Of a DNA stretch of 64,000 nucleotides, positions 34,876-46,993 are shown piece by piece. Numbering within the stretch: the stretch's first letter is position 1; each line of letters begins with the position of its first letter. A model generated the notes under the pieces. That model was not told the origin of the DNA. It did no database searches and saw only the letters and a program-made list of their open reading frames with translations. The translations under genes and the position numbers were made by a program. Origin of the DNA: Byssochlamys sp. IMV 00236 (lineage: Eukaryota; Ascomycota; Eurotiomycetes; Eurotiales; Thermoascaceae); assembly GCA_001931875.2 (NCBI GenBank), contig MSJH02000840.1:372001-436000 (forward strand). Direction: 5' to 3'.

Positions 34876-37079
34876 ATGGCGACAGTCGCACTCCAGTCCA
34901 AAGATCATCGCGAGCTCCTTGATATCATCGACAACCTGAGATCTCATGGAATCAGTCGATATGTCGATTTACCTGAGATCGTTGTCTGTAGTGACCAATC
35001 TTCAGGAAAGAGCACCGTGCTTGAGGCCATCTCAGGCATGTCCTTCACCACCAAAGACAACCTATGTACGCGATTCGCAACAGAGCTGATTCTACGTCGT
35101 TACCCTGTCCCTCGTATTAGGGTTTCCATAATACCAGACCACGCTCGTTCAGAAGGCGAGAAAGAAACGCTTCAGAAGTTCAGTCCCAGCATAAGCCCAG
35201 AAACTCTAAACCTCGGGGAAGTCGTACAGGAGGCCCAGAAAGTCATAGGCTTAACAACTGATAACAGATCTTTCAGTACTGATATCCTTCGCTTCGAGAT
35301 CTCAGGACCTACCCAGCCCCATTTGACCGTGGTGGATCTTCCTGGATTGTTCGAATCCGGTAACAAAGAGCAGTCTGAGGAAGATGCAAAGACAGTCAAG
35401 GATCTGGTTTGGGAATACATGGAGCGGCCGCGAAGCATCATCCTCGCTGTTGTCTCCGCCAAAAGTGACTTGGCACTCCAGAAGGTTGCAAAGTGCACTC
35501 GAAAGCTAGACCCAGCAGGTACGCGGACACTCGGCCTGATCATAATACCAGACACGTTAGACATGGGTTCAGAAAGTGAAATGTCGTACATCCAACTTGC
35601 ACAAAACAACAAAGATATCAGGTTCCATCTTGGATGGCACGTCTTGAAGAGTAGACGCTATGGCATGAGAGGTGCTACAGCGGCTAAAAGAGATGAGGCA
35701 GAAGCACAATTCTTCGCTACTGATATCTGGACCTCGTTGCAACCGTCCCAGGTGGGCGTTGTATCTCTCAAGTCACGGCTGAGCAACGTGCTGAAAAACC
35801 AGATTCTCCTTCAGCTGCCTACTCTTCTCAAGGATATTGAAATGGGCATCCAGGAGTGCAAAGACAAACTTGGGAGGCTGCGTGACTCTCCAAACACGAC
35901 TGAAGAGCAACGTCTGTACCTTGGTCGCATGAGTCGGGATTTCTCCAGTCTCATGAAGGACGCTATCGATGGCACTTATACTGACCCTTTCTTTGGGAGT
36001 GCCATGACGGCTGTCGGGTATAGGAGGCGCCTACGTGCTGTGATTTCAAACATGCTTTCAGTTTTTGAAGAGAATATGCACAAGCACGGGAAGTCAAAGA
36101 GAATTGTGGCGGAAGCTGATGGCAATGACAAAAACCAAATTTCGCGTTCGCAATTTATCGATGAGGTCAAAATCCTGATGAGACGAAGCAGGGGTCGGGA
36201 ACCTCCTGGCACATTCAATCCCCTGATCGTTGGTGAACTCTTTAGCTATCAATGCAGGCCATGGAAACGGCTAGTGGATGAGCTGACCACTAATGTCGTT
36301 AAATCTGTCTATGCGACTATCGACGAGCTGCTACGACACATAGCAGTCGAAGAAACCTCTGATAGAATCTTCAGGGAAATCATTCGCCCGGGAATGGAAG
36401 TTTTGAAAAGTGATCTAGAAGACAAAATCAACGAACTTCTTGCTCCGCACCATTCTAGTCATCCGATCACATACAACCGCTGGCTCACTGATAATGTGCA
36501 AAGAGCCCATGCTTCTCGGCGCAAGGAAGAGATCGCAAAAATTCTCCAGAAGTTCCTCCACGTCACTGATTTGGACAACTCATCTCAACAGATGCAGATG
36601 GGCTGCGTGGACCATAAGGGCATGTTCGACAGCCTTGTTGAGATCAGTGAAACCGATATGGAGAGATATGCTAGCTCTGCAGCCATCGATTATATGGAAG
36701 CTTACTACAAGGTAATCTTTATTTATTCCACGGTATCATATAAGCGAATATTAACTAGGAACAGGTTGCCTTGGAAAAGTTCATCGACGACACCAGCGTT
36801 CTTGTTGTAGAGAGATGCCTCATCCAGAAGCTCCCATCTCTCTTTTCGACAGAGACTGTATCCCGCCTGCAGAACGCTGACGTGGGAAGACTAGCAGGAG
36901 AGAGTGATGAATCGTCTGCAGAGCGCTCGCGCCTAAGCGAGAAACTGAACGCTCTGGAGCAAGGTCTAAGAAGCCTGAAGGTTTTGGACAAGCATCAATC
37001 GAAGGACATTAGTGAGGATGTCTACGTGAATCATCTCAAAAGAAAAGCATCAGGGACTGAGATACGCAGTGAGGTTTGA
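34876..37079 (+). CDS. Dynamin-like GTPase with altered G1 and G4 motifs
   Basis: A 716-residue dynamin-family protein; relatives bind GTP, assemble on membranes and drive fission or act in organelle dynamics. Exons are 34876-36711 and 36765-37079. The ATG at 34876 has a good context (CACAATGGC), and nothing further upstream is an ATG. G1 is SDQSSGKST (residues 39-47) where relatives have GDQSSGKSS; the G2 Thr lies in TKDNLCTRFATELILRR; G3 is DLPG (VVDLPGLF); G4 reads IIPDTLD where TKPDTLD is usual. A middle domain follows, and exon 2 forms a C-terminal GED-like helical part. The Lys and Ser of G1 and the Asp of G4 remain. Nucleotide affinity could be changed. It borders the RIP-hit Gypsy region. 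Confidence 0.9.
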
Positions 37080-37722
37080 AGAACTAGGTTTTTTGACCGT
37101 CACTAGTGGTTTCCGATACAGACTGAATACAATCGCTCTATTACATCTGCAGATAGTTTATTTCTGCTTTTATCGTGGCAAGTGGCAGGATAGTTTCCAT
37201 CGACGGAAGCCAAAGCGGAATTGTTTTCTTAAGAACCCGCTCGGAATCTTTTTGGTTGATTGAAACAGAGATCTTGCTCTTTGGATGTATCTAGCTTGAA
37301 CCTCCGACCCCAAACAGTTCTAGAAGGTGGGTATTCTTTCTACAGAGGATCTATTGATCGTCATTTTGTAGCATGAAGTTGTCTACCAGTTCTCTACTCC
37401 CTTCCATAATATATTAATTGGGGTTTTGTAATGACGAGAAGCGACTACGAGAGTAAACAATGCCTTAACTCAAGCTTAGCAACCAACCCCACCAGCCCCA
37501 CATTGATACGGACTGATCTCTTGCTTACTTATACAGGACGCAGGGCCAACGATTATCAGCAAATATTCCGGTTCCTGAGTCTTCAGTCCTCGTTCTATTC
37601 TCTCTTTCTTTCTAAAACTCGATTCGTAATCTCGCAGGCACGCCCACGTTAAATAGACCTGTCCCATACTAATAATTCCCGAAACTCGAAAGACCAAGTC
37701 TCATCAGAGCACAACGGTAGTT
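37080..37722. other. Intergenic between dynamin-like and NmrA-like genes
   Basis: About 640 bp. It holds the 3' end of the dynamin-like gene and, from about 37430, the promoter of the next gene. No supported gene. Confidence 0.5.
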
Positions 37723-38845
37723 ATGACCTACAAGAAGATCGGCGTATTTGGCGCTACCGGCCTATTGGGAAAGGAAGGTCTGTACTTACTTATCATCTGA
37801 TCTAATAGGTTTATTGTAGATATTGACTCTCATCCAGTAACCCGCGCCCTGGTCGAAGAGGGTTTTGAGGTTATCCCGTTCTCGCGGAGCGCTTCGGTAT
37901 GGGATGGCATATTCAGAAACTTCACATATCTTCTTATAAATAAGTAACCTGTTCCTATCAATACTAACTCCCTTCTATATAGCCGCAAACTATTGCCGGT
38001 GTCCAAACACAACAAATTACACCTGAGACTTCCCTAGTTGGATTCGATGTCATTGTATCCACTGTCGGTACGTCCGCTATTCTAATTCGACTTCGATTTC
38101 TATTTCATTTATCCTGACTGACCTGTTTGCGATACGATCAGGCCCCTCCGGCTGGGCGGATCAGATCCCCTTGATCACGCGCGCCAAAGCCGATGGTGTC
38201 AGACGATTCATCCCAAGCGAATTTGGGATGGATCATCGCGGTCAGCATGTCGATTACTTGACGCCGAAGGAGAATTCTCTCAAAGCAGTGCAAGAGGCTG
38301 GTTTCCTTGATGGTTAGTTATACTGTAACCTTATATCACTGGGGATATTTGATCTGATCTGATCTAATCAAATCTATGAACACGTTTTCACTAATCGATA
38401 TGCATTTATGCATTATATAACTACAGGCTGGACAGCGTTCATAAACGGCTTCTTCGAAACGGTCGTCCCATTAATGACTAAGATTGACTTGTCAACCTCT
38501 ACACTCAAAGTCGTCGGTAAAGGCACGACGGAATACCCCTTTGTCTTCAGACATGATATCGGCCGCGCCATCGCGCAGACGCTCAAGGCTCCTCCAGAGA
38601 CGTATAAGGACTCGTGGGTTGTGCTGGCTAGTGCCTGGGCCTCGGGCAACCAGCTCGCGCAGTGGATCGAGGAAGCTGCGGGTAAGAAGTTGACGATTGA
38701 GCATGTCGAGCCGGATGCGTCGACGCCGATTATTTCGTTGTTGGAGAAGACGGGCGGGAATGTGTTTGAGAGGGGGATTGAGACGGAGGGGTTGGGGGTT
38801 GAGTGGGGTGATTTCGAGGCATATGTGAAGAGTTTGGTTAAGTGA
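37723..38845 (+). CDS. NmrA-like / isoflavone-reductase-like NAD(P)-binding oxidoreductase
   Basis: An atypical short-chain dehydrogenase of 262 residues. Exons are 37723-37777, 37838-37896, 37983-38067, 38142-38312 and 38427-38845, with consistent phases. The N-terminus IGVFGATGLLGKE is a GxxGxxG dinucleotide-binding motif. FDVIVSTVG ends the third strand, RFIPSEFGMD is the isoflavone-reductase-type signature, and LTPKENSLKAVQEAG places a Lys in the catalytic-helix position. FVFRHDIGRAIAQTL is typical of NmrA-like proteins. Such proteins act as reductases on aromatic compounds or as redox-sensing regulators, and the sequence does not decide between them. The last exon has unusually G-rich third positions near its end (38750-38820). 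Confidence 0.88.
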
Positions 38846-39063
38846 ATAATAGCGAAAGTTCTTTCTTTTCAAGTGCGATAGTCATTTCTGAACAGGTATA
38901 CAAATGGTCATATCTTTTTCCGAGACAGCATGACTCAAAAATAGCACAGAAATATCATACATAATACATGGAAATTATCACACATCACCCATTCATGCAA
39001 CTCGATCCTTCATATCTTTTATCTTCATCATAGGTACATTACCAAACTACCCCATAACCATAC

Positions 39064-39517
39064 CTAATACGCATATCGATTCCGACTCCCTCTACCATCA
39101 GTCCCGCGCATTCTCCGCGTCCCAGCAGCCTAAATACATCAACCAAGTTAATCTTCCACAACCATCCATATCAAAAAAGCATATTAGGAGAAAAAAAAAC
39201 CCCCATACCTTAACACCAGGCCTCCTCGTCAAACTCCCTTTCAATTTCAACATCGCTCCAGAGACTCTATCGCCAATACTCGGTCGACGACGACGATGGT
39301 GATGAGTCGTCATACCCGCTCCAGTTGTTCGTGGAGGGGCAGTTTTGCTTGTTGTCGTCGTCCCTCCGTAGCCGGTTCCATGGTGTCGATGGCCTGTGTT
39401 GTAGGTTGTCTCTTCGGTCTTGTATGTGCGGGTGCGGGCATTTGGGCCTTTGAGTCGCGTCCAGAATGTAGGACGGGTGTTGCGTTGCGTGGTTGTGTTG
39501 TGGTGGGTTCTGAACAT
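39064..39517 (-). CDS. Small basic conserved fungal protein, unknown function
   Basis: A 124-residue protein in two exons, 39517-39209 and 39129-39064, joined in phase 0 over a 79-bp intron that contains a poly-T run. The N-terminal half is rich in Thr, Arg and His (for example THHHRRRRPS). The conserved core is SIGDRVSGAMLKLKGSLTRR, followed across the splice by PGVK-AAGTRRMRGTDGRG. I recall this core from unnamed small proteins of many Pezizomycotina, but no function is known to me. Ignoring the intron gives a misleading hydrophobic tail. Its 3' end faces that of the NmrA-like gene, 218 bp away. Confidence 0.75.
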
Positions 39518-40875
39518 TTTGGATTTGTATGGTATAGTATAGTTGAGAGGGAAGAAGTTTGTGTTTGGTTGTTGGGCAGTTAGTCCAAGGAAAAGGTCTT
39601 TAGTCTCTTTGGAAAATATCGTAGAGTATAAGAATAACTCTTGTTATACAGTATAATAAAAGGATCGGTTTTTATTGTATTGCAGTTATCACTAGAAGAT
39701 TAAACACTAAATCTTCAAAACCCTTCCCACCACGAGGTTATATAAACCCTCGCAACCCACCATATACAGCCTTCTATGTAACCGCACCGCGCCGATCCTT
39801 GAAAAAGATGATATAATACCCTACTGTACCTGCCCTATCAACCCCTCCTATCGATCATACCTACCCACGCTTCCAGAACAAAATCCTATGTAAGTAACCG
39901 TGCGTTGCGCGAGGGCTGAATGAAACGAATCATCAGCAAGTCCAGACCCCCATCAACTAGGAACATGACATACCATAGAGGAATTACATAGACTTGCCAC
40001 AGTAGGAACCGTCATCGTCGCATATAGCTCGACAAAGTATTTGGCGATCATCGCTATGGGCGTGGCTTGCGTCTTAGCTATCGTATGGAGACTCGATGGC
40101 ATTATATCATAGATAGCAGGGAGGTACCTCGATCCTGGAGATTTGATAGGAACAGAGACTAGTTACAGTAGTAGCTAGGCTATGCTAAGTTTAAGTAGTG
40201 TCGATCTGCTTTCGTGTTATGTCAGTCCAGTTCAGTCCAAGTTGTTTTGTCTTGGCGGTCGTTGGCGCTAATGATGTCATTGTGTTAACCGAGCAGGAAA
40301 ACGAAGTTGTCTTGAATTCGAAGTTTGTTTGGATGTTACTGTCGAATTTAGATTTAGGGGCAGATCTGGGGGGTAGATGTAAGAGAGAAAGAGGACGTAT
40401 ACACTTACAGTATCTATATAGTTCAAAAATAACAGTATCCACGGATCTGGGACTCCTACAGTACCATAGATACGGTGGAGCGGGGTACCTTTTCCTAAAG
40501 AGGTAATTAGCTTTTGGTAGGTAAAATCCCCGGTTATTATGGAACTATATACATTATACCTAGTTAATCGACTAGTATTATCAAATATTCCTGCCCTATT
40601 ATACATCCACACTTCCCAATTGCGAAAAGGAAGAACGATGTATTGTACATACCACAAGCCCGAGTCCAAAATCCAAGTCTAACTTGCTCGCCCTTTTTTT
40701 TCAATTTCTCAGGAGAGTTTGGGAGTAGAATCGATTCGCCTTTCGACAGTCTAAACCTGCATATAGCATCGACCTCTTCATCAAGGACGATCAGAATGGC
40801 AACGCGCGCCCGAAACTACGTACCATGATGCCTCTTCGGTAGATATGTGTGATTTTTGTGTCATTCTGCGTAAGT
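39518..40875. other. Intergenic, about 1.36 kb
   Basis: No supported gene. Overlapping short frames occur on both strands at 40191-40669 but have no family resemblance. The right end leads into a methyltransferase remnant. Confidence 0.45.
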
Positions 40876-41140
40876 ATGGCCGATTTTACGGATTTGCCGT
40901 TTGAAGATGATTCGCTTGATTTGATCGCGGTCAGTTTGTCGATTTACAATGTGGATCCAGGGCAAGAGAGAAGATGGGTAAGGAAGCAGGGAGCGTTTTG
41001 GAATCAGGTGATTGTTTTCTCATTCTAGATTTGTGAGGATATCTAGGGGATATAAGGCTGTTCTGAAAGATCTGGAGTGGATATCAGTCGCGATTTTGGC
41101 AGTCAAGGTCGTGTTTGTTACGTGGCTTGTCAGGTGTCCA
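40876..41140 (+). pseudogene. Fragment of a class I SAM methyltransferase
   Basis: From ATG 40876 the frame reads MADFTDLPFEDDSLDLI and AVSLSIYNVDPGQERRW, which resembles motifs II-III of SAM-dependent methyltransferases (Asp...LPF-D-SFD...HN). About 60 bp on, in another frame, SRGYKAVLKDLEWISVAI resembles the C-terminal strand region of the same family. The SAM-binding glycine motif is missing and the two parts are not joined by a plausible intron (the only candidate is 21 bp). It is best read as a decayed remnant; chance resemblance cannot be excluded. Confidence 0.4.
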
Positions 41141-41594
41141 AAGGCGCTGTTACCGTTGATACAGACTTCTTTGTGCCCGTATATCCCAATTTACGTCCTT
41201 TTACAAAGACAGGAGGAAAGCTCTGCTTTGACACTGCTTTGACAATGTAGTGGTCCAAGCAGAGATAAAAGACTGACTCATTGAGTCTAACGGCATCACA
41301 GTACCCATTGTCATAAACTGGAATACCCAATCTCAGAGAGACCAGGGTTCTAGAATCTAAAAACGGATGAAACAATAACCTTTCCCCATCCTAATTATCC
41401 TCGGGCGCGGTCGGCCCGCTTAATCATAATACAGCCAGAGATCGGTGGAGGATCAGTGCTGTCAGCTCTTGAGCAGCGGATCTGATACGACTCGTACCGT
41501 ATGCGTGCGCAGCAGTGGAACTCCGATTAACCCATAAGCAATAATAACTGTTCACCCAAAAGAATCACGACTCTCTGCCCAACCCGTGTACCTT

Positions 41595-43488
41595 CTATGC
41601 CGTCTCGCGCACCACACTATCCACCGCTTCAGCGACGTAGTCGATGTTGTGGGTGTTGAGTCCAGCCATTGAGATGCGTCCATTCTTGGTCTGTTAAATG
41701 GGTTCGTCAGCAAAGCCATTCTGTCGAAACCATCGCATGTGTTGGGGGGTTCTTGGAGGCACGAGGGTCTGGAATCTTGGCGGCGTGCCGCTGAGAATCC
41801 GAAGTGCGGAAGAGAAGGGAAAAGCTCCGGGGGTGGGGACGCCAACATGAAAAGGGAAAAGGCAGGGCGGTCAAGGCATCGTGCAGTAGCGCCATGTACG
41901 ACAAGATCGACGACAAAAGAACTTACCATGTAGATATGCCATTTCTCTCGCAGAACCTGCACCTGATTCGGGTTCAGGCCCGTAAAGCTGAACATTCCGA
42001 TCTGGCTGGTGATGTGGTCCCAGGTGCCAGGCGTGCCCTTGGCCTCCAAGCGGGAACGGAGTCCCTTGCGCATCTCGATGATGCGACCACTCATTGTGCG
42101 GAGGTCCTCTTCCCATTGGGTGAAGAGCTTGGGGTCGTTGAGCACAACGCTGGCAATACGGGCTCCGTAGGCGGGCGGGTTAGAGATCTCTGAGCGCTGG
42201 AGGATTGCCAGCTGGCTGGCGATGTGCTGGTTGGCGTTTTCGGCATCAGGGCCGGCTCCAGAGACGAAGTGGAAAGCTCCTGTGCGCTCTCCGTACAGAC
42301 CAAAGTTCTTCGCAAAGGACTGCGCGACGCAGAGTTCCAGGCCCAGCTCCGTGAAGTAGCGGATGGACCATGCGTCCCGCGCAAGGTCACCCGAAGCGAA
42401 GCCCTGGTAGGCAGTGTCAAAGAAGGGGAAGTGATGTCTCTCACGGATCACAGCAGCAATCAGTTTCCACTGCTCCTGGGTCGGGTCGACACCGGTCGGG
42501 TTGTGGGCGCAGGCGTGGAGGACGACGATGGAGCCGGGGGCGGCCTCGCGCAGCGTCGAGATCATGCCATCGAGGTCCAGGCCCTTTGTCTTCGCGGAAA
42601 AGTACGGGTAGGTGGCCACGGGCAGGCCAATGTTGGAGAAGATCTGGTTGTGGTTGGCCCAAGTCGGATTGGAGACGTAGACGGTGGGAGCAGGCTGGAT
42701 GGGGTGGAATCTCGACAAGAAGAGGCCGCCCAGGTGCACAGCACCGGTGCCAGAAATCGTCTGCACAGTGGTAACCTAGCAGGAGTACTATTGTCAGTTA
42801 CATGACCCGATGCGTCACTGATGCTGCAGGTGTGGGCTGTTGGATAGGTGGATAACCATCTCGCAACCTGCATGGAGCAGAACTAGGAACGGGGCACTTC
42901 TGAATCACGTACACGCTTCTCAAGGATAGCGGGACTGTCAGCTCCAAAGATCAGTCTCTGAGCGGCAGATGTGTATTCAGGAAGACCAGTGATGGGAAGG
43001 TATTCGTGGTTGAGGTTGGGATCGTGATGCAGTATCGCATCCGCCTGCGTTACGTCAGATACGATTCCAAAGGACATCATTCCCAAGTAAGAAGAAGAAG
43101 AAGAATAAAAGGGAGTGATATCTACACGATATCACAAGAGTTGCTGATATCAACGTACCTGCTTCACGACTGGCAGAACCCATGGCTTCGCATTGTTGTC
43201 ACGGTAGGCACCGATGCCCAAGTCGACCTTCTTCTCCGACGTATCCTGGCGATACGCTCTCATCAAACCGAACAGAGGATCCTCTGGGGCCTTGGGCACG
43301 AGGGCGGCCGTGAAGACAGAGGGACTAGTTGAACCCATGATGTGGGATGAGACCTGGGATAGACGATCTCGAGCAGTTGCGGAGGGGCGTGTGGAGGACG
43401 GGGAGGACTGGCGCGCGGGTGTAGATAAAGAGGACTGCTGCATCGCCTGCAGGGACTGAACTTGGGGTCGAGGCGGAGGTGGAGTCAT
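41595..43488 (-). CDS. Aspartate aminotransferase (class I, PLP)
   Basis: Transfers the amino group between aspartate and 2-oxoglutarate. Exons are 43488-43159, 43044-42913, 42775-41927 and 41690-41595, giving 468 residues. The last intron is long (236 bp). Family motifs: DLGIGAYRDNNAKPWVLPVV, the substrate-site segment SNPTWANHNQIF, CAHNPTGVDPT, FFDTAYQGFASGD, SFAKNFGLYGERTG with the PLP-binding Lys, and the C-terminal NGRISMAGLNTHNID. The N-terminus carries an extra ~50 residues rich in Ser, Pro, Gln and Arg; a second ATG at MGSTSPSVF would remove it. The extension might direct part of the protein to mitochondria, while the core resembles the cytosolic type. Confidence 0.92.
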
Positions 43489-46077
43489 GGTTGCAAAGCC
43501 AAGTTCCCCGGGTTGGAGTCGGTGAGTTACTCGTTGCGTTCACCGGCGGGAGCAATCAGAACACACAAAGAGTCAGGAATTAGTATTAGACTATGCAGGT
43601 GCGATGATTCAATCCGTATCCGTGAGCGTTGCGGGGGGGGGAAGTCAGGAATGCGGTTCCGTTTTGTGCTAGGGAAGTACTTTAGGTAGCTACCACTGAG
43701 AGGGACAAAACAATCGAAATCCAAAATCCAAAAGAGAGAAAAAAGCTACGCTGGGAACCGCACTCTAATAATTAATGAAATAATTAACTTATCTAGCTAC
43801 GCTATGCCCATCAGCTGCATCTCTTACCAACCAGCCTCGGTCCAGAACTGCTCGAGATGCGCAGTCACCTCCGAGTCCCTCCGCAGGTGACGCCATGGCC
43901 CTTACATGTGCGCTGCACATTCTGCGTTTCACATCGCGGTTGCAACCAGAGAGTACATGATACATCCATGATAATAATACAATGGTCGAAGAAGAAAACC
44001 TGCCAGGAATTTCTACCGTATTTCTTCGACCATTATTATTATTATTCGACACTGTAGGACATCGATCTCTGAATAATTCTTTGTTCCTGTCCTCCCCTCC
44101 AACAGATCGGGGAACGGCGGGTTCTTCTCCACACGCTCCAACCACGCAGGGTCAAGAGTCATGACAATCGCACCAACCACGCATTCTGCTTATGCAGAGC
44201 TGTCCACTGCTCTGATTGGCCCCCGTGCTAGCCCGACCGTCTCCACGTTCTCCAACTTGGTCTCGCCCATCGTTCCTCCCCGCAGCTGGCTGCTTCCCGC
44301 TTCCGCACAACGCGACACAGCATCAGAAATAATTACCACTCCTTTTTGAATCGGACTTCCTCCGCCTCCTTTCAGGGGTTGGTTTCCGAGTTGCGGTTCA
44401 TGGATTCCATGGATGCTAGACCGCGCAGACACCGTCTCAGAAGCTGGAGCTATCACAATTCGAGCGGACCGGTGTCCTCGTGATCAGCTGTTCGCTGGAG
44501 AACCCGAATAGTTCGATATATGGCTCACCCGAAAATAGCTCGTCCTGGGACATGTGACATCCCGGCCGGTGTTGGATTCACGCTCGCGTGGCATGGGGTC
44601 CACTATCTACTATGATCAATCGGCTGGACCAGCACGCTATGCGGCCGATCAGGAGCTGGCCGGATAAGCCCTCCCGAACCGAACATTGCAGACTGCTTCC
44701 AGGGGTCGTCGTCCACGCGGGGTCTCGTATCCATAATCCTGCGGACCGCAAGTTGACTGAAAAAGAACAATCCCCTTTGATGAGCAGTCAGTCAGACCAC
44801 TATACCCGTAAGTCATCCGTTCCTGTGTCCGTGGCTAGCTTCCAAACGGGTCTGTCCTGGACTCCAGGATACTCTGCATGGGACCAGAGTAGATATGATG
44901 TGTATCTATCTCTATGCAGAGAACCGGCACCTACTGGCTTGCGGCTCATGGCATCAATTGGGATGAGGGCCACTCTTGTCGGCAGATCTGAGAATAATCT
45001 CTTGTCATTCGCCCAAATAAATGCACCTGGGAGACAGGGACCATCTCTGTTGATCTGTCTGTCTGTATGCTAGGTGGAATTCGTTTTCCTGGCCCGTATT
45101 CGCGTATTCTGTTCCCTTGGATGCGTCCTCGACGTCTGGGACAGCGGAATGCGGGGATCGTCAGAAAATAACTACCCCATGCTTTCTGCGGGGAAACGGA
45201 GAACAGCTACGTCGACTGAGCCTGTATTTTATGTACAGTATTAGTGAACGATAGACGACGCACAGGTATTATTACCCCTTTCTTGGGTATTCGAAGTTGG
45301 CAATCCAGTCTTGCTGTCGTGTGCCTTTCCGGTGCCGTCAGTATATTCGGTTAGTTTGCACAGTAGTATCAACCTGACTGATGCACTCATCCGGTGTACT
45401 AACCGTATAGACGCACTTTGTGTGGGAATCTAAGAGAATCAAATCTTGATTGCTTGAGGAACTAGAGGGTACTGAAATCTATCTGCTATTTATGCCCACG
45501 GAATCCTGGGTTTCTGCTGCCTGGAGCTGAGCTAGAACACTGCCTTGAGAATTCCGTGGTTCCAGCGTGTCTGTTTTGATACTATGTGCTTCCCGTTATT
45601 TGCTCTACCTGGTTTATAGTGTAGTAGGAGCAATTCGCAGCTCGCCTCCGCAGATGCCGTGAGCGCTGACACCTTGGCATCTGGTCTGTGTCTAAGTATC
45701 TTTTCGCGTAAAAGTGCCAGGTCTTGTCCCTCTGTGTGGATTCCAGGTAGGATTGGAGTGGGAAATGTTGAAGTTTCCGAAGTTATCATAGAGAGCAGCG
45801 ACGGAGATGCAACATTATATATTTCCTCATTTCACCAGGAAGAGCACGGAAATTCTTGACCGATTGTTACATCGTAACCAACAAGAATAAAAACCACAAA
45901 ACAATTATCCACGAACTATAATATCACTTTAATCTACACTAACTAAAGAACTCACCTATTTGCTACACTAAATCCAATACATGTGCAGTATACGAGCATG
46001 GTCCAAAGCATAAGGAACCACCATGAACCTAAAGTTATCCACATTAAGCACAAATCTGAAGCACCTTTCAGGACATA
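43489..46077. other. Long gene-poor interval
   Basis: About 2.6 kb between aspartate aminotransferase and the first tRNA-Thr. The left 250 bp are the aminotransferase promoter, with a run of nine G at about 43630. A hairpin lies at 43981-44034. A 161-codon frame at 44588-45073 and an 85-codon frame at 45532-45789 have no family resemblance, and I do not support them as genes. Confidence 0.5.
43981..44034. repeat. Inverted repeat / hairpin
   Basis: Two perfect 13-bp arms, AATGGTCGAAGAA at 43981-43993 and TTCTTCGACCATT at 44022-44034, enclose 28 bp. Outside the arms the pairing continues imperfectly with ATAATAAT on the left and ATTATTATT on the right, for about 22-24 paired bases in all. The structure could form a stem-loop in RNA from either strand. 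It may be a tiny inverted-repeat element. Confidence 0.7.
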
Positions 46078-46177
46078 GCTCGAATAGCTCAGTTGGTAGA
46101 GCGCTTGACTAGTACTAGCTAGTTTCGCGACTAAATCGCTTATCAAGAGGTCTGGAGTTCGAATCTCCATTTGAGCA
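46078..46177 (+). tRNA. tRNA-Thr (AGT) with 27-bp intron
   Basis: Cloverleaf parts: acceptor GCTCGAA/TTTGAGC plus A, D arm GCTC...GAGC, anticodon stem CTTGA/TCAAG, T arm TGGAG-TTCGAAT-CTCCA. Anticodon AGT is at 46111-46113. The intron is 46115-46141, one base after the anticodon as usual. Pol III termination is likely at the T runs at about 46191-46207. Confidence 0.93.
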
Positions 46178-46396
46178 TACTTGTCCAATCTTTTTGAATG
46201 TTTTTTTATCCGACCCAATTTACTTGCACATTTTGCACAATAACGAAATTCAAGAAATAATTAATATGTGGCAGCTTAATAATAATTGATCGAACCCTTC
46301 ACCTTTTTGGGATATCTTTTTTTTTTTTTTTAAATTTGCGATTAAAAATACTGAGAAGCGAGATGAGTCAATCATGTGCCATGACAACCAATCACA

Positions 46397-46486
46397 GCTC
46401 GAATAGCTCAGTTGGTAGAGCGCTTGACTAGTACCAACCTAGTTCTATATATCAAGAGGTCTGGAGTTCGAATCTCCATTTGAGCA
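46397..46486 (+). tRNA. tRNA-Thr (AGT) with 17-bp intron
   Basis: Same exon sequence as the copy at 46078, but with a different intron (46434-46450). Anticodon AGT is at 46430-46432. It is followed by a T run (CTTTTTTTG) as terminator. Confidence 0.93.
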
Positions 46487-46993
46487 TGTGTTTCTTTTTT
46501 TGTTTTGGCTTTTGGTTCTTGGAACTTTCTTTTTGCGGGCTTTATCCGCCCCTCGAGGAAGGAGATAAGAGAGAGAGTATTTCTTTTTCTTTGGCCAGGA
46601 TCATAGAGTTCGATTATCGGCCATGATTGTCTCGGCGGCTTTTTCGGGTGCGGTCTACTTCTACTGGCTTCAAAGTAAAAAGATGGCCTGGCCGCTTTCC
46701 ACCGGCTATGAAGCGGAAATGACATACGAGCGGCTTGACCAGCGCGTCATGATGGCGATAGCAGTCCCTATGAGTACTCGTAGCAACAATCGTTCCGTCT
46801 CTGAACAATGAATCAAAGCTGTGTCCTCTGTACAATGCTGCCACGCCCGGAGCGTCTTTGTCCTTGTCCACCATACAGGTTATACATTCGAAATATCTAG
46901 ATAGGAGATAGAGATCGTGAATCTATTTCTAGCACCCTCCTCCTGCTCGACGATTACAACAGCGACGTCCCTCCCCCAAGCGACCAGCCCCGT
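46487..46993. other. Intergenic between tRNA-Thr and conserved gene
   Basis: About 500 bp; no supported gene apart from the tRNA terminator at its left and the 3' flank of the minus-strand gene at its right. Confidence 0.45.

Noticed and set aside
42224..42805. 193-codon plus-strand open frame
   Set aside because: Antisense shadow of aspartate aminotransferase exon 3.
44588..45073. 161-codon plus-strand open frame
   Set aside because: No domain, no clear start or intron signals, low-complexity-like composition; not enough to call a gene.
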